From positions 1 through 64,000 of the forward strand of contig JBJEWA010000140.1 of assembly GCA_051884805.1 (NCBI GenBank): 64,000 nt of DNA, in the 5' to 3' direction. The DNA comes from UBA1067 sp051884805. Its GTDB lineage: Bacteria; Verrucomicrobiota; Kiritimatiellia; RFP12; UBA1067. The position numbers and the translations under genes were made by a program. Shown piece after piece: positions 26,280 through 34,735 of the stretch; positions within the stretch are counted from its first letter, which is position 1, and each line of letters begins with the position of its first letter. The notes beneath the pieces are model-generated. The model was not told where the DNA came from, ran no database searches, and was given only the letters and a program-made list of their open reading frames with translations.

Positions 26280-26755
26280 TTTGTCCTTCCTTTGAATCTG
26301 CGGTGCTTGACACCGGCCTGTTTGAAAACGTCCTTGACCGTATCGAGAAAGGCGTACTCGCCCGAATAGACGACCTCCCGGATGCCGGCGTTGACGAGCA
26401 GCTTCGCGCACGTCAGGCACGGCGAGACGGTCACGTAGACCGTCCCGCCCTCGATGGCGTGGCCGTGCTGGGCGGCCTGGCAGATCGCGTTCTGCTCGGC
26501 GTGCACGCACAGGCATTCCTCCAGGTGCGCCCCGCTCTGGGTGACGCCCGAACAGCGCGGACACCCGCCCTCGAAGCAGTTCGTCACGCCATAGGGAGTT
26601 CCGTTGTAGCCGGTCGCGAGAATGTGCCGGTTGCGGACGACCACCGCGCCCACGTGGCGGCGCGAACAGTTGGACCGCGTGGCGACGACCGTCGCCAGCT
26701 CCATGAAGTACTCGTCCCAGCTCGGACGCGGATCCCTGGTCCTCTCCCTAACCAT
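26276..26755 (-). CDS. dCMP deaminase
   Basis: Deoxycytidylate deaminase (ComEB type), 159 residues, making dUMP for thymidylate synthesis. Zinc-site motifs are VHAEQNAI (His, catalytic Glu) and SPCLTCAK (two Cys ligands). The CFEGGCPRC and HLEECLCVHAEQ region is typical of the dCMP rather than the cytidine branch. It begins a four-gene run with tpiA, the LRR lipoprotein and MATE. A TATAAT lies 10 nt before the ATG and there is no Shine-Dalgarno, so the message is probably near-leaderless. Confidence 0.93.
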   Translation of the reverse strand: MVRERTRDPRPSWDEYFMELATVVATRSNCSRRHVGAVVVRNRHILATGYNGTPYGVTNCFEGGCPRCSGVTQSGAHLEECLCVHAEQNAICQAAQHGHAIEGGTVYVTVSPCLTCAKLLVNAGIREVVYSGEYAFLDTVKDVFKQAGVKHRRFKGRTK

Positions 26756-26765
26756 GTGATTGCAT

Positions 26766-26771
26766 ATTATA
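26766..26771 (-). promoter_or_regulatory. -10 box (TATAAT) of the dCMP deaminase-tpiA run
   Basis: TATAATATGCAA on the minus strand; the hexamer ends 10 nt before the ATG at 26755. The gap to obg is only 44 nt. Confidence 0.6.
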
Positions 26772-26799
26772 GCAAATGCCGCGGCCGGCGGGAAACCGG

Positions 26800-27957
26800 T
26801 CAGTGAATGTTCCCGCGCGACGGGTGCGACTTCGCCTTCGGCTTCTCCAGTTTGAGGAAGGTCGCGAACCTGAGCGCCTCCGCCGGAATCTCGTCCCCCG
26901 TCGTGTCCGGCATGTCCTTCAGGTCCGGCGTCTCGGCGTGGGTGTGATGAAACCTCGTCTGCGGACTGACGACCCTGCGCAATTCGGCCTTGAACGTCTC
27001 CAGCCCCTCACGACTTGCGCACGACAGGCAGATCGGCGTGACGCCCGTCTCCTTGACGAAGCGCGGCAGGTTCTCCCGCGCGGCCTCGGCGTCCATCTTG
27101 TTCGCCAGGACGAGGCACGGGCGCTCCGCCAGCTCGGCGGAATACTCGACAATCTCCCGCCGCAGGACCTCGTAGTCCTGCCACGGCTCGCGGTTGTCCG
27201 TCCCCGCCATGTCGATGACATAGACCAGGACCTTCGACCGTTCGAGATGCTTCAGGAACGCCAGCCCGAGGCCGACGCCCTTCGCCGCGCCTTCGATGAT
27301 GCCGGGAACGTCCGCCATGCGGATCTTGGCGTAGTCGTCGTAGACGATCGTGCCGACGACGGGATTGAGCGTGGTAAAGGGATAGGCCGCGACCTTCGGG
27401 GTCGCTGCGGAAAGGACGGAGAGCAACGAACTCTTGCCGGCGTTCGGGAAGCCGAGCAGGCCCGCGTCCGCAATCGTCTTCAACTCCAGCCGCAGCCGTC
27501 GCTCGACCGCCTCGCCCCCGGGCGTATGCTCGGTCGGCGCCTGGTTGACGGACGACTTGAAGTGGACGTTGCCGAACCCGCCGGCGCCGCCCTTGGCGAC
27601 AATGACGGACTGCCCCGGCTCCGTGATGTCGGCGACCAGCAGGCCCGTGTCGAGCTCGTACACCTCCGTGCCCAGCGGCACGGGCACGACCAGGTCCTTG
27701 CCGCGCTTGCCGAACATCTTCTGGGACTGCCCCGCCCCGCCGTCCTGCGCAAAGCACTTCGGATCGTAATAGAGCGACAGCAGCGAGTTGACGTGCTCGG
27801 AGGCCTTGAAAACGACGTCGCCGCCGCGCCCGCCGTCGCCGCCGTCCGGACCGCCGAACTCGACCAGCGCCTCGCGCCGGAACGAGGTCGCGCCGTCGCC
27901 GCCCCTGCCGGAGCGGACCAGCACCTCCACCTGATCGATAAAAGTCTTGGCCTTCAT
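26800..27957 (-). CDS. obgE: Obg family GTPase
   Basis: Ribosome-associated GTPase of 385 residues involved in 50S assembly and stress response. The glycine-rich Obg fold is at the N-terminus (RSGRGGDGATSF, GGPDGGDGGRGGDV, GKRGKDLVVPVPLGT). The G domain follows with GFPNAGKSSLLS (P-loop), ADVPGIIEGA (G3) and LANKMD (G4). The tail after about 340 is short and lacks the large C-terminal Obg domain of some species. Four nt after the panB stop, so the two are probably cotranscribed. Confidence 0.97.
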   Translation of the reverse strand: MKAKTFIDQVEVLVRSGRGGDGATSFRREALVEFGGPDGGDGGRGGDVVFKASEHVNSLLSLYYDPKCFAQDGGAGQSQKMFGKRGKDLVVPVPLGTEVYELDTGLLVADITEPGQSVIVAKGGAGGFGNVHFKSSVNQAPTEHTPGGEAVERRLRLELKTIADAGLLGFPNAGKSSLLSVLSAATPKVAAYPFTTLNPVVGTIVYDDYAKIRMADVPGIIEGAAKGVGLGLAFLKHLERSKVLVYVIDMAGTDNREPWQDYEVLRREIVEYSAELAERPCLVLANKMDAEAARENLPRFVKETGVTPICLSCASREGLETFKAELRRVVSPQTRFHHTHAETPDLKDMPDTTGDEIPAEALRFATFLKLEKPKAKSHPSRGNIH

Positions 27958-27961
27958 GCGC

Positions 27962-28735
27962 TTACCCGGGGAAGACTCCCTGCCGGACCTCGTTGACGTA
28001 GGCGGAGAACGCCGCCCGCACCGTCTCCGCCAGATTGGCGTATTTCCTGACGAAGGACGGCACCTTCTCGTTCAGGCCGAGCAAGTCGTGCATGACCAGC
28101 CACTGCGCATCGCAGGCCGGACCCGCGCCGATGCCGACCGTGACGATCTTGAGCGTCGCCGTCACCGCCGCCGCCAGTTCCGCCGGCACGCATTCGAGCG
28201 TCACGGCGAAGGCACCCGCCGCCTCGACGGCCTGGGCGTCAGCGAGAATCCTCTCCGCATCCTCGCGGGTCTTCCCCTGCTGCTTGAATCCGCCGTAGGA
28301 ATTGACGCTCTGCGGCGTCATGCCGACGTGCGCCAGGACGGGAATGCCGGCCGTCGTCAGGCGCCGGATCAGCCCGCAGACGGACGAGCCGCCCTCAAGC
28401 TTGACCGCATCCGCGCCCGCCTTGACGAGCGCGACGGCGTTCTCGACGGCCTTGTCGTCGCCGCACTGGTAGGAGCCGAACGGCATGTCGCCGACGACCA
28501 GCGCGTCCTTCACCGCCCGCGCGACGGCGGCGACGGACGCCAGCGTGTCGGACATGTTGACGGGCAGGGTGGTCGCGTAGCCCAGCGTGTTCATGCCCAT
28601 CGAGTCGCCGACCAGGACGATCGGCACCCCGGCTTCGTCCGCCAGCCGCGCAAAACAGGCGTCGTACGCCGTACAGCAGCCGAGCTTCTCGACGCCTTTC
28701 GCCGCCCGAACGGTCGCTACATTCCATTTCTTCAT
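27962..28735 (-). CDS. panB: 3-methyl-2-oxobutanoate hydroxymethyltransferase
   Basis: First step of pantothenate synthesis, 257 residues. Conserved stretches are LGCCTAYDACFARLADEAG, LVGDSMGMNTLGY (metal-binding Asp), VGDMPFGSYQ, AVKLEGG, AHVGMTPQS and TVGIGAGPACDAQWLVMHDLLG. It supplies the precursor for CoaB encoded at 5 kb. Its TATAAT (28761-28766) is back to back with the promoter of the SNF2 helicase gene. The start ATG at 28735 is the first in-frame ATG after the GGAGGAG region. Confidence 0.95.
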   Translation of the reverse strand: MKKWNVATVRAAKGVEKLGCCTAYDACFARLADEAGVPIVLVGDSMGMNTLGYATTLPVNMSDTLASVAAVARAVKDALVVGDMPFGSYQCGDDKAVENAVALVKAGADAVKLEGGSSVCGLIRRLTTAGIPVLAHVGMTPQSVNSYGGFKQQGKTREDAERILADAQAVEAAGAFAVTLECVPAELAAAVTATLKIVTVGIGAGPACDAQWLVMHDLLGLNEKVPSFVRKYANLAETVRAAFSAYVNEVRQGVFPG

Positions 28736-28760
28736 CTTCCCAGCGCTCCTCCGGACGAGA

Positions 28761-28766
28761 ATTATA
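28761..28766 (-). promoter_or_regulatory. -10 box (TATAAT) of panB-obg
   Basis: TATAATTCTCG on the minus strand, 25 nt before the panB ATG. It lies 14 bp from the -10 of the divergent helicase gene, so the two polymerase footprints must overlap. Confidence 0.55.
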
Positions 28767-28780
28767 CCATTTCTTTTTGC

Positions 28781-28786
28781 TATACT
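28781..28786 (+). promoter_or_regulatory. -10 box (TATACT) of the SNF2 helicase gene
   Basis: TATACTATGCGG on the plus strand; the hexamer ends 10 nt before the ATG at 28797. The ATGCGG discriminator matches that of icd and hydC. Confidence 0.55.
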
Positions 28787-28796
28787 ATGCGGAAAC

Positions 28797-31349
28797 ATGG
28801 TCAAAAGCGGCATCACACAACAGGACCTGATTGACTGGGGCGGAACCGAGGTCTTCAATCAGGCGGTGGCCCTGTGCAACTCCGGCGACGTTTCCGACGT
28901 CCGCTACGACGACGGCACCCTGACTGTTTCCGGCAAGATCGAGCAGCCCAACGGCTGGGCGATGCCCGTTTCCTTCCAGCTGGAAGCCGACGGGCGGATC
29001 ACCTCGCACTGTCCGTGCGTGACCAACCAGAAGTACGGGCAGATCTGCCGGCACGTCGTCGCCATCGGCTTCGCCCTTTCCATCCTGGAAATGGAAGACG
29101 AACCGGCGCCGGCGGACGGTGCGCCCGGGCTGGCGCCTCCGCCCCCGCCCCAGTACATCGAAGTGCCGATGGCGCCGAAGTTCTACGCGCTGGTGTCCGG
29201 CTCGCGGGCGGCCCTGTCGGTCGAACTCGACGCCTATTACGGCGACATCGACTTTCCCGCCTGCTCGGTGCAGTCCGAGCGCGTCGTCTACCTCGAAGAC
29301 CCCGACGACGACCTCGTCCGCCGCGTCCGCTCGCTGAAGGCCGAGAAGGACGCCGTCGCGGCGCTGGAGGGCTGGGGCTTCCATCCGGGCTATGCGGAAG
29401 GCGACTTCCGACTCTACCTGACCGACCCGCAGAAGGTCCTGAACTTTCTCGGCGCGGGACTGCCCGCCCTGCGGCGCAGGGGCTGGCGCGTCGATCTCTC
29501 CCCGCGCCTGATGGCGCTGACGGACCAGATGCCGTCCGTCGTGCCGGTCGTCGAAGTGCGCGACGCCGCCGGCGGCGACTTCGACGTGCGCATCTCCTTC
29601 GACGCCATGGGAACCGACGTCTCGCCCGTCGAGGTCCAGGCCGCGCTCAACCGCGGCGACGGCTACATCCTGAAGGACGGCGCCGTCACCCTGCTCGACA
29701 ACCGGGCCATCGAAGCGATGCGCGGCGTCTTCAGCGACTGCGCGCTCGCCGGGCAGGACGCGCCGACGGGATGGATCCGCATCAAGGGCGTCTACGGCGC
29801 CTACGTCAAGTCCTCCCTCGACCTGCTCGACAGCATCGAGGTCGAGGACTCCGCAGCCAAGCGCTGGCGGGAAGACGCCGCCGCGCGCAACGACCGCAAT
29901 CCGAACGCCCGCTTCGAACCCGTCGCGCTCGGGCCGCTCGACGCGGTGCTCCGCCCCTACCAGAAGCAGGGCGTCTACTGGATGCGCTTCCTGGAGGAGG
30001 CCGGGCTCTGCGGACTGCTGGCGGACGAAATGGGCCTCGGCAAGACGCTGCAGACGCTTACCTGGCTCTCCCTGCCCCGCGTCGGACGGCGCCCGAACGC
30101 CCGGCCCGACGGCGATGCGCGGCAGCCGGCCCTCGTCGTCTGCCCGACGTCGCTGGTGCGCAACTGGGAGGCCGAGGCGCGGAAGTTCACGCCCTGGCTG
30201 AAGGTGCTGGTGATCTCCGGCCCCGACCGCGCCAGGGACTTCCGGCGGATTCCCGACGCCGATCTCGTCGTCACCTCCTACGCCCTGCTGCAGCGCGACT
30301 TCGAAGACGCCTACTGCGGCAGGGAGTTTTCCGCGCTGGTCATCGACGAGGCCCAGCACGTCAAGAACCGCGAGACGAAGAACGCCAGGTCCGTGAAGGC
30401 GATCAACGCCCGGCGGCGCCTTGCGCTGACGGGTACGCCGATCGAGAACTCCGTCGCCGACGCCTGGTCGATCTTCGACTTCCTGATGCCGGACTATCTC
30501 GGCGACTACGAGTCGTTCAAGGCCGACTACGAGGACCGGATCTCGCCGCGCGACGCCGAGGAAGCGGATCTCCGCGAATCGTCCGAGGCCCTGGCGCGGC
30601 TCAAGCGCAAGCTCCATCCCTTCATCCTGCGCCGGGTCAAGAAGACCGTGGCGAAGGACCTGCCCGACAAGATCGTCAAGGTCTCCTACTGCCCGATGTC
30701 CGACGACGCGCAGCGCGAATACGCGGCCGCGCTCGCGAAGACGCGGCGCGACGCCGGCGGCCTGGTAAGGCAGAAGGGCTTCGCCAAGTCGAAGTTCGAG
30801 ATCCTGGCGATGCTGACGAAGCTCCGCCAGATCGCCTCGCGGGCCAAGGTCGAGCCGTTCATGGAGCAGCTGGCGTCCGCCATCGCGGGCGGACACAAGA
30901 TCCTCGTCTTCTCGCAGTTCGTCTCCAGCCTGAAGCTCCTGCAAGGCGAGCTCCGCAAGGCCGGCGTCCCCTGCTGCTACCTCGACGGCTCCACCCGGGA
31001 CCGTCTCGGCGAATGCAACCGGTTCAACCGGGAGGCGAGGATTCCCGTCTTCCTGATTTCCCTGATGGCAGGCGGCACGGGCCTCAACCTGACCGGCGCC
31101 GACATGGTCATGCACTACGACCCGTGGTGGAACCCGGCCGTCGAGGACCAGGCGACCGACCGCGCGCACCGCATCGGCCAGAGGAAGACGGTCTACGTGA
31201 TGAAGATGATCGCCTCGGGGTCGATCGAGGAAAAGGTACTCGCCCTCCAGCGCCGCAAGCAGGCGATCATCGCCGCCACCGTCGACACCTCGGACGCGGC
31301 GGTCGTGGAGGCGCTGACCGCCGCCGACCTCGACGAGCTGCTGGCCTGA
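28797..31349 (+). CDS. SWIM zinc-finger SNF2-family helicase
   Basis: 850 residues. A SWIM zinc finger opens the protein (CPC at 72-74 and CRH at 84-86). About 120-380 is the region found before the motor in bacterial SNF2 proteins. The motor has LLADEMGLGKT (408-417, Walker A), DEAQH (517-521, Walker B), LTGTPIEN and, in the second lobe, MAGGTGLNLTGAD and DRAHRIGQ. Such proteins translocate on double-stranded DNA and are usually linked to transcription or repair; the exact role is not known. The start has no ribosome site and the -10 is 10 nt away, implying a near-leaderless message. Ends 3 nt from the convergent pyrB. Confidence 0.92.
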   Translation: MVKSGITQQDLIDWGGTEVFNQAVALCNSGDVSDVRYDDGTLTVSGKIEQPNGWAMPVSFQLEADGRITSHCPCVTNQKYGQICRHVVAIGFALSILEMEDEPAPADGAPGLAPPPPPQYIEVPMAPKFYALVSGSRAALSVELDAYYGDIDFPACSVQSERVVYLEDPDDDLVRRVRSLKAEKDAVAALEGWGFHPGYAEGDFRLYLTDPQKVLNFLGAGLPALRRRGWRVDLSPRLMALTDQMPSVVPVVEVRDAAGGDFDVRISFDAMGTDVSPVEVQAALNRGDGYILKDGAVTLLDNRAIEAMRGVFSDCALAGQDAPTGWIRIKGVYGAYVKSSLDLLDSIEVEDSAAKRWREDAAARNDRNPNARFEPVALGPLDAVLRPYQKQGVYWMRFLEEAGLCGLLADEMGLGKTLQTLTWLSLPRVGRRPNARPDGDARQPALVVCPTSLVRNWEAEARKFTPWLKVLVISGPDRARDFRRIPDADLVVTSYALLQRDFEDAYCGREFSALVIDEAQHVKNRETKNARSVKAINARRRLALTGTPIENSVADAWSIFDFLMPDYLGDYESFKADYEDRISPRDAEEADLRESSEALARLKRKLHPFILRRVKKTVAKDLPDKIVKVSYCPMSDDAQREYAAALAKTRRDAGGLVRQKGFAKSKFEILAMLTKLRQIASRAKVEPFMEQLASAIAGGHKILVFSQFVSSLKLLQGELRKAGVPCCYLDGSTRDRLGECNRFNREARIPVFLISLMAGGTGLNLTGADMVMHYDPWWNPAVEDQATDRAHRIGQRKTVYVMKMIASGSIEEKVLALQRRKQAIIAATVDTSDAAVVEALTAADLDELLA

Positions 31350-31352
31350 GGC

Positions 31353-32429
31353 TCAGTAGCCGCAGTCCATGATCGGCCGCTCGCAGCCGAACGTCGCGGC
31401 GATGAGCGCCGCGCGGATCCACATGCCGTTGCGCATCTGCCGCCAGTACATCGCCCGCGGATCGTTGTCGCAGCACGTGGCGATCTCGTCGCGGCGCGGC
31501 AGCGGGTGCATGATGCAGCCGTCGGACTTCAGGAGCCTGAGTTCCTCGGCGCCGAACTTGAAGCGGCTCGTGTCGATCTTCGCCGACGCCCCCTTCGCGC
31601 TGTCCCACTCGTCCTGGATGCGCGTCATGTAGACGGCGTCGGCCACCCTGACGGCGTCGCGCAGGCTGTCGCAGACCTCGAACTCGACCCCCTTCTTCGC
31701 CAGGATCATGACCACGTCGGCCGGCACCTGGAGTTCCTGCGGCGCGACGAAGATCTGCCGGACGTTCCGGAAGTTCGTCAGCAGATAGCTGAGCGAGCGC
31801 ACGGTGCGGCCGCGCAACAGGTCGCCGCAGAAGACCACCGTCCGCCCGTCGACGCCGCCCTTGCCCTCGAACGAGCGCACGAGCGTGTAGACGTCGAGCA
31901 GGGCCTGCGTCGGATGCTGGTCCTTCCCCGAACCGGCGTTCAGGATCGGGATGGGACGGTCACTGTTGGAAAGCTCCCACGCCATCTTCTCGGCCAGCCC
32001 CTGCTCCGGCGAGCGCATGATGATCATGTCGAAGTAGCTCGAGAAGGTGCGGATCGAGTCTTCCTTCGATTCGCCCTTGAATTCGGACGACGTCGCGGCA
32101 TCGCGCACGGACCCGGTCGTGATGCCGAGGATCTGGCAGGCGGCGAGGTGCGACAGGAAGGTGCGCGAGCTCGGCTGCGAGAAATACAGCATCGCCCGCT
32201 TGTGCGCCAGGACGCCCTTCAGGTAGAGTGCGCCCTCCCGCGACTTGTTGATGAAGCGGATGCGGCTGGCCAGCGCGCACAGGCGTTCGAGCAGCGCACG
32301 GTCAAACTGCTGCGCGAACAGGGTGTGGTACGGCATCCCGTCGCCTTCGGCACGCTCCAGATACGGGCGCTTCTCGTCAAGCGCGAGCGCCGAAAACTCC
32401 TTCCAGCCGATTTCCGTCAGTTTCGCCAT
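31353..32429 (-). CDS. pyrB: Aspartate carbamoyltransferase catalytic chain, long form
   Basis: 358 residues, longer than the 310-residue enterobacterial chain and similar to the long PyrB of Bacteroidetes and relatives. Carbamoyl-phosphate binding is shown by FSQPSSRTFLSH and HPTQALLD, and the aspartate side by MHPLPRRDEI. It commits carbamoyl phosphate, made by CarAB encoded at 37-45 kb, to pyrimidines. Ornithine carbamoyltransferase is less likely because the HPLPRRDE element is the ATCase form. Start ATG 32429 has GGAGG 8 nt upstream. No PyrI regulatory chain is adjacent. Confidence 0.9.
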   Translation of the reverse strand: MAKLTEIGWKEFSALALDEKRPYLERAEGDGMPYHTLFAQQFDRALLERLCALASRIRFINKSREGALYLKGVLAHKRAMLYFSQPSSRTFLSHLAACQILGITTGSVRDAATSSEFKGESKEDSIRTFSSYFDMIIMRSPEQGLAEKMAWELSNSDRPIPILNAGSGKDQHPTQALLDVYTLVRSFEGKGGVDGRTVVFCGDLLRGRTVRSLSYLLTNFRNVRQIFVAPQELQVPADVVMILAKKGVEFEVCDSLRDAVRVADAVYMTRIQDEWDSAKGASAKIDTSRFKFGAEELRLLKSDGCIMHPLPRRDEIATCCDNDPRAMYWRQMRNGMWIRAALIAATFGCERPIMDCGY

Positions 32430-32487
32430 CGTCAGTCCTCCGTGCGGGTTTCCTTTCGTCTGGACGCAGCCGGGTCGCCGGCGGAAC

Positions 32488-33711
32488 TCACATCGCCGCG
32501 GCAAGCGCGTCGCCGAATTCCGAGCACTTCACCTCGGTCGCGCCCTCCATCTGGCGCGCGAAGTCGTAGGTGACGGTCTTCGCGGCGATGACCCGGTCCA
32601 TCGCGGCGATGATCCGGTCCGCCGCCTCGGTCCAGCCCATATAGCGCAGCATCATCTCGCCGGAGAGGATGAGCGAACCCGGGTTGACCTTGTCGAGGCC
32701 CGCGTACTTCGGCGCCGTGCCGTGCGTCGCCTCGAAGACGGCGACGCCCGTCTGGTAGTTGATGTTCGCGCCGGGGGCGATGCCGATGCCGCCCACGGTC
32801 GCCGCGAGCGCGTCGGAGACGTAGTCGCCGTTGAGGTTCAGCGTCGCAATCACGTCGTATTCGGCCGGACGCGTCAGGATCTGCTGCAGGAACGCGTCGC
32901 AGATGCAGTCCTTCACCGTAATCGTGCGGCCCGTCCGCGGATTCCTGAACTCGCACCACGGCCCCTGGCCGATCACCGTCGCGCCGTACTCGCGCTGCGC
33001 CAGCTTGTAGCCCCAGTCGCGGAACGCGCCCTCGGTGAACTTCTGGATGTTGCCCTTGTGGACGAGCGTGACCGACTTGCGGTCGTTCGCAATCGCGTAG
33101 TCGAGCGCGGCCCGGACGAGGCGCTCCGTGCCCTCAAGCGACACCGGCTTGATGCCGATCGACGCCGTCTGCGGGAAGCGGATCTTCTTCACGCCCATCT
33201 CGTGCAGCAGGAACGCCTTCACCTTGTCGGCCTCGGGCGTGCCGTTCATCCATTCGATGCCGGCGTAGATGTCTTCGGTGTTCTCGCGGAAGATCACCAT
33301 GTCCGTCAGCTCCGGACGCTTCACCGGGGAGGGCACGCCCTTGAACCAGCGGACGGGCCGGAGGCAGACGTAGAGGTCGAGCTCCTGGCGCATGGCGACG
33401 TTGATGGAGCGGATGCCGCCGCCGACCGGCGTCGTGAGCGGACCCTTGATCGAGACGAGGCAGTCGCGGCAGGCGTCAAGCGTCGCCTGCGGCAGCCATT
33501 CGCCGGTCTGCCGGAACGCCTTTTCGCCGGCGAGGACCTCCCGCCATTCGATCTTCCGCGCGCCGCCGTAGGCCTTCTCGACCGCGGCGTTCCACACGGT
33601 CATCGCCGCGCGCGTGATATCGGGGCCCGTGCCGTCGCCCTCGATGAAAGGAACCACCGGATTCTCGGGAACGGACAGCTTCCCGCCCTGCATCGTGATT
33701 TTCTCGCTCAT
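32488..33711 (-). CDS. icd: NADP-type isocitrate dehydrogenase
   Basis: 407 residues, close to E. coli Icd (416). It has the substrate loop (SINVAMRQELDLYVCLRPVR), FRENTEDIYAGIEW, VHKGNIQKFTEGAF and the coenzyme region with ATHGTAPKYAG. It yields 2-oxoglutarate, the carbon skeleton for glutamate and the signal read by PII, so it feeds the nitrogen system in this window. The ATG at 33711 follows a TATAAT by only 7 nt (TATAATATGCGGC-ATG), the tightest spacing seen here, and no Shine-Dalgarno is possible. Confidence 0.96.
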   Translation of the reverse strand: MSEKITMQGGKLSVPENPVVPFIEGDGTGPDITRAAMTVWNAAVEKAYGGARKIEWREVLAGEKAFRQTGEWLPQATLDACRDCLVSIKGPLTTPVGGGIRSINVAMRQELDLYVCLRPVRWFKGVPSPVKRPELTDMVIFRENTEDIYAGIEWMNGTPEADKVKAFLLHEMGVKKIRFPQTASIGIKPVSLEGTERLVRAALDYAIANDRKSVTLVHKGNIQKFTEGAFRDWGYKLAQREYGATVIGQGPWCEFRNPRTGRTITVKDCICDAFLQQILTRPAEYDVIATLNLNGDYVSDALAATVGGIGIAPGANINYQTGVAVFEATHGTAPKYAGLDKVNPGSLILSGEMMLRYMGWTEAADRIIAAMDRVIAAKTVTYDFARQMEGATEVKCSEFGDALAAAM

Positions 33712-33718
33712 GCCGCAT

Positions 33719-33724
33719 ATTATA
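33719..33724 (-). promoter_or_regulatory. -10 box (TATAAT) of icd
   Basis: TATAAT followed by ATGCGGC and then the start codon. Seven nt between -10 and ATG means transcription should begin at the A of ATG: a strong candidate for a true leaderless gene. Confidence 0.65.
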
Positions 33725-33808
33725 CCACATGGCCCCGACCGGAGCGGACCGCAAAATTCACTCAGATAGCGGAACCAAGGGGGCGGATGCGGCGACTGCC
33801 TTCGCAAC

Positions 33809-34735
33809 TCACCTGCTCCGGGCGTCCTCCAGATTGGTGTCGTTATCCCTGGGATTGAACCACGTCTTGATGCTCAATCCGATGGCGAGGTTCAGCTTTT
33901 CGCCAATCCGCCCGTAGTTGGCATGCGTCACTTGACCGGTACCGTTGGTCGCCGTCCGCGTGCGGAAGATGAAATACTCGTCATCCTTGGGAATGTCGAT
34001 TTTTACCATTCGATCGTTCTTGCGCTCGATTTCGAGCACAAGCGATTTAGCATAGTCGGCATTTGCATTTGCCTCATAAGCATAGGAGAATTTGCTAAAC
34101 GACTCCGTTTTCACGCGATAAAGTCCATCAACGACATTAGGCATTTTAAGGGTCAATTTGTTCCAGTAGCTTACCGCCCATCCGTCTTCGGGATGTTCGA
34201 TGGCTTCATAAAAAAGCGATATGTCCTTGTGTCTCCCCTTGCCGTATGGCGGACACCATTGGCAAGATTCCAAATCGAGGAAAAACACCTCGTTTGTGGC
34301 GGGAAACACCCAATACTGACGATGATTCAGTTTAAGCGAGGTAGGCTGGCGCTTTTTCTTTAGCGTTGCCACGGTTTCAACCGTTTCAACAGACCATTTG
34401 CGCTGGCGCTCCGCCTCTTTATCGGACAGGGTCTGGAGTTTAGGGATGATTCTGGTGTCGTAATACCCTGCTTTGCGAATCCAGGCGTACGCTTCGCCTA
34501 CACAGTTCCCCTTGGCGGAGAAAAGACCTTCCGCGTCAGTTTCACCGCGTTTGACCTCCACCTTCTCCGGAGCCGTGTAGAACGTCACGGACACCGGAGC
34601 GTCGGAAACGACCTTGCCCTTGTCGTCAACGACTTTGATCCGGACATTCGCCAATGCACCGTCTATAACCGGGCTGTATGCGAAGGCCAAACGGGCAAGA
34701 CAGATTACCGCCAAAAGACAAGAAAAAGCCTTCAT
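33809..34735 (-). CDS. Secreted protein of unknown function
   Basis: 308 residues with a signal peptide (FSCLLAVICLARLAFA). About 28-90 (VRIKVVDDKGKVVSDAPVSVTFYT, then GETDAEGLFSAKG) looks like a carboxypeptidase-regulatory/Ig-like beta sandwich of the kind found in surface proteins. The rest, with SYWNKLTLKMPNVVDGLYRVK, is unfamiliar. The start overlaps the stop of the hydrolase gene by 4 bp (ATGA), so the two act together. Base composition is clearly more AT-rich than its neighbours (for example 34040-34140 and 34320-34400), with codons rare elsewhere in the window, which suggests recent acquisition. Confidence 0.75.
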   Translation of the reverse strand: MKAFSCLLAVICLARLAFAYSPVIDGALANVRIKVVDDKGKVVSDAPVSVTFYTAPEKVEVKRGETDAEGLFSAKGNCVGEAYAWIRKAGYYDTRIIPKLQTLSDKEAERQRKWSVETVETVATLKKKRQPTSLKLNHRQYWVFPATNEVFFLDLESCQWCPPYGKGRHKDISLFYEAIEHPEDGWAVSYWNKLTLKMPNVVDGLYRVKTESFSKFSYAYEANANADYAKSLVLEIERKNDRMVKIDIPKDDEYFIFRTRTATNGTGQVTHANYGRIGEKLNLAIGLSIKTWFNPRDNDTNLEDARSR

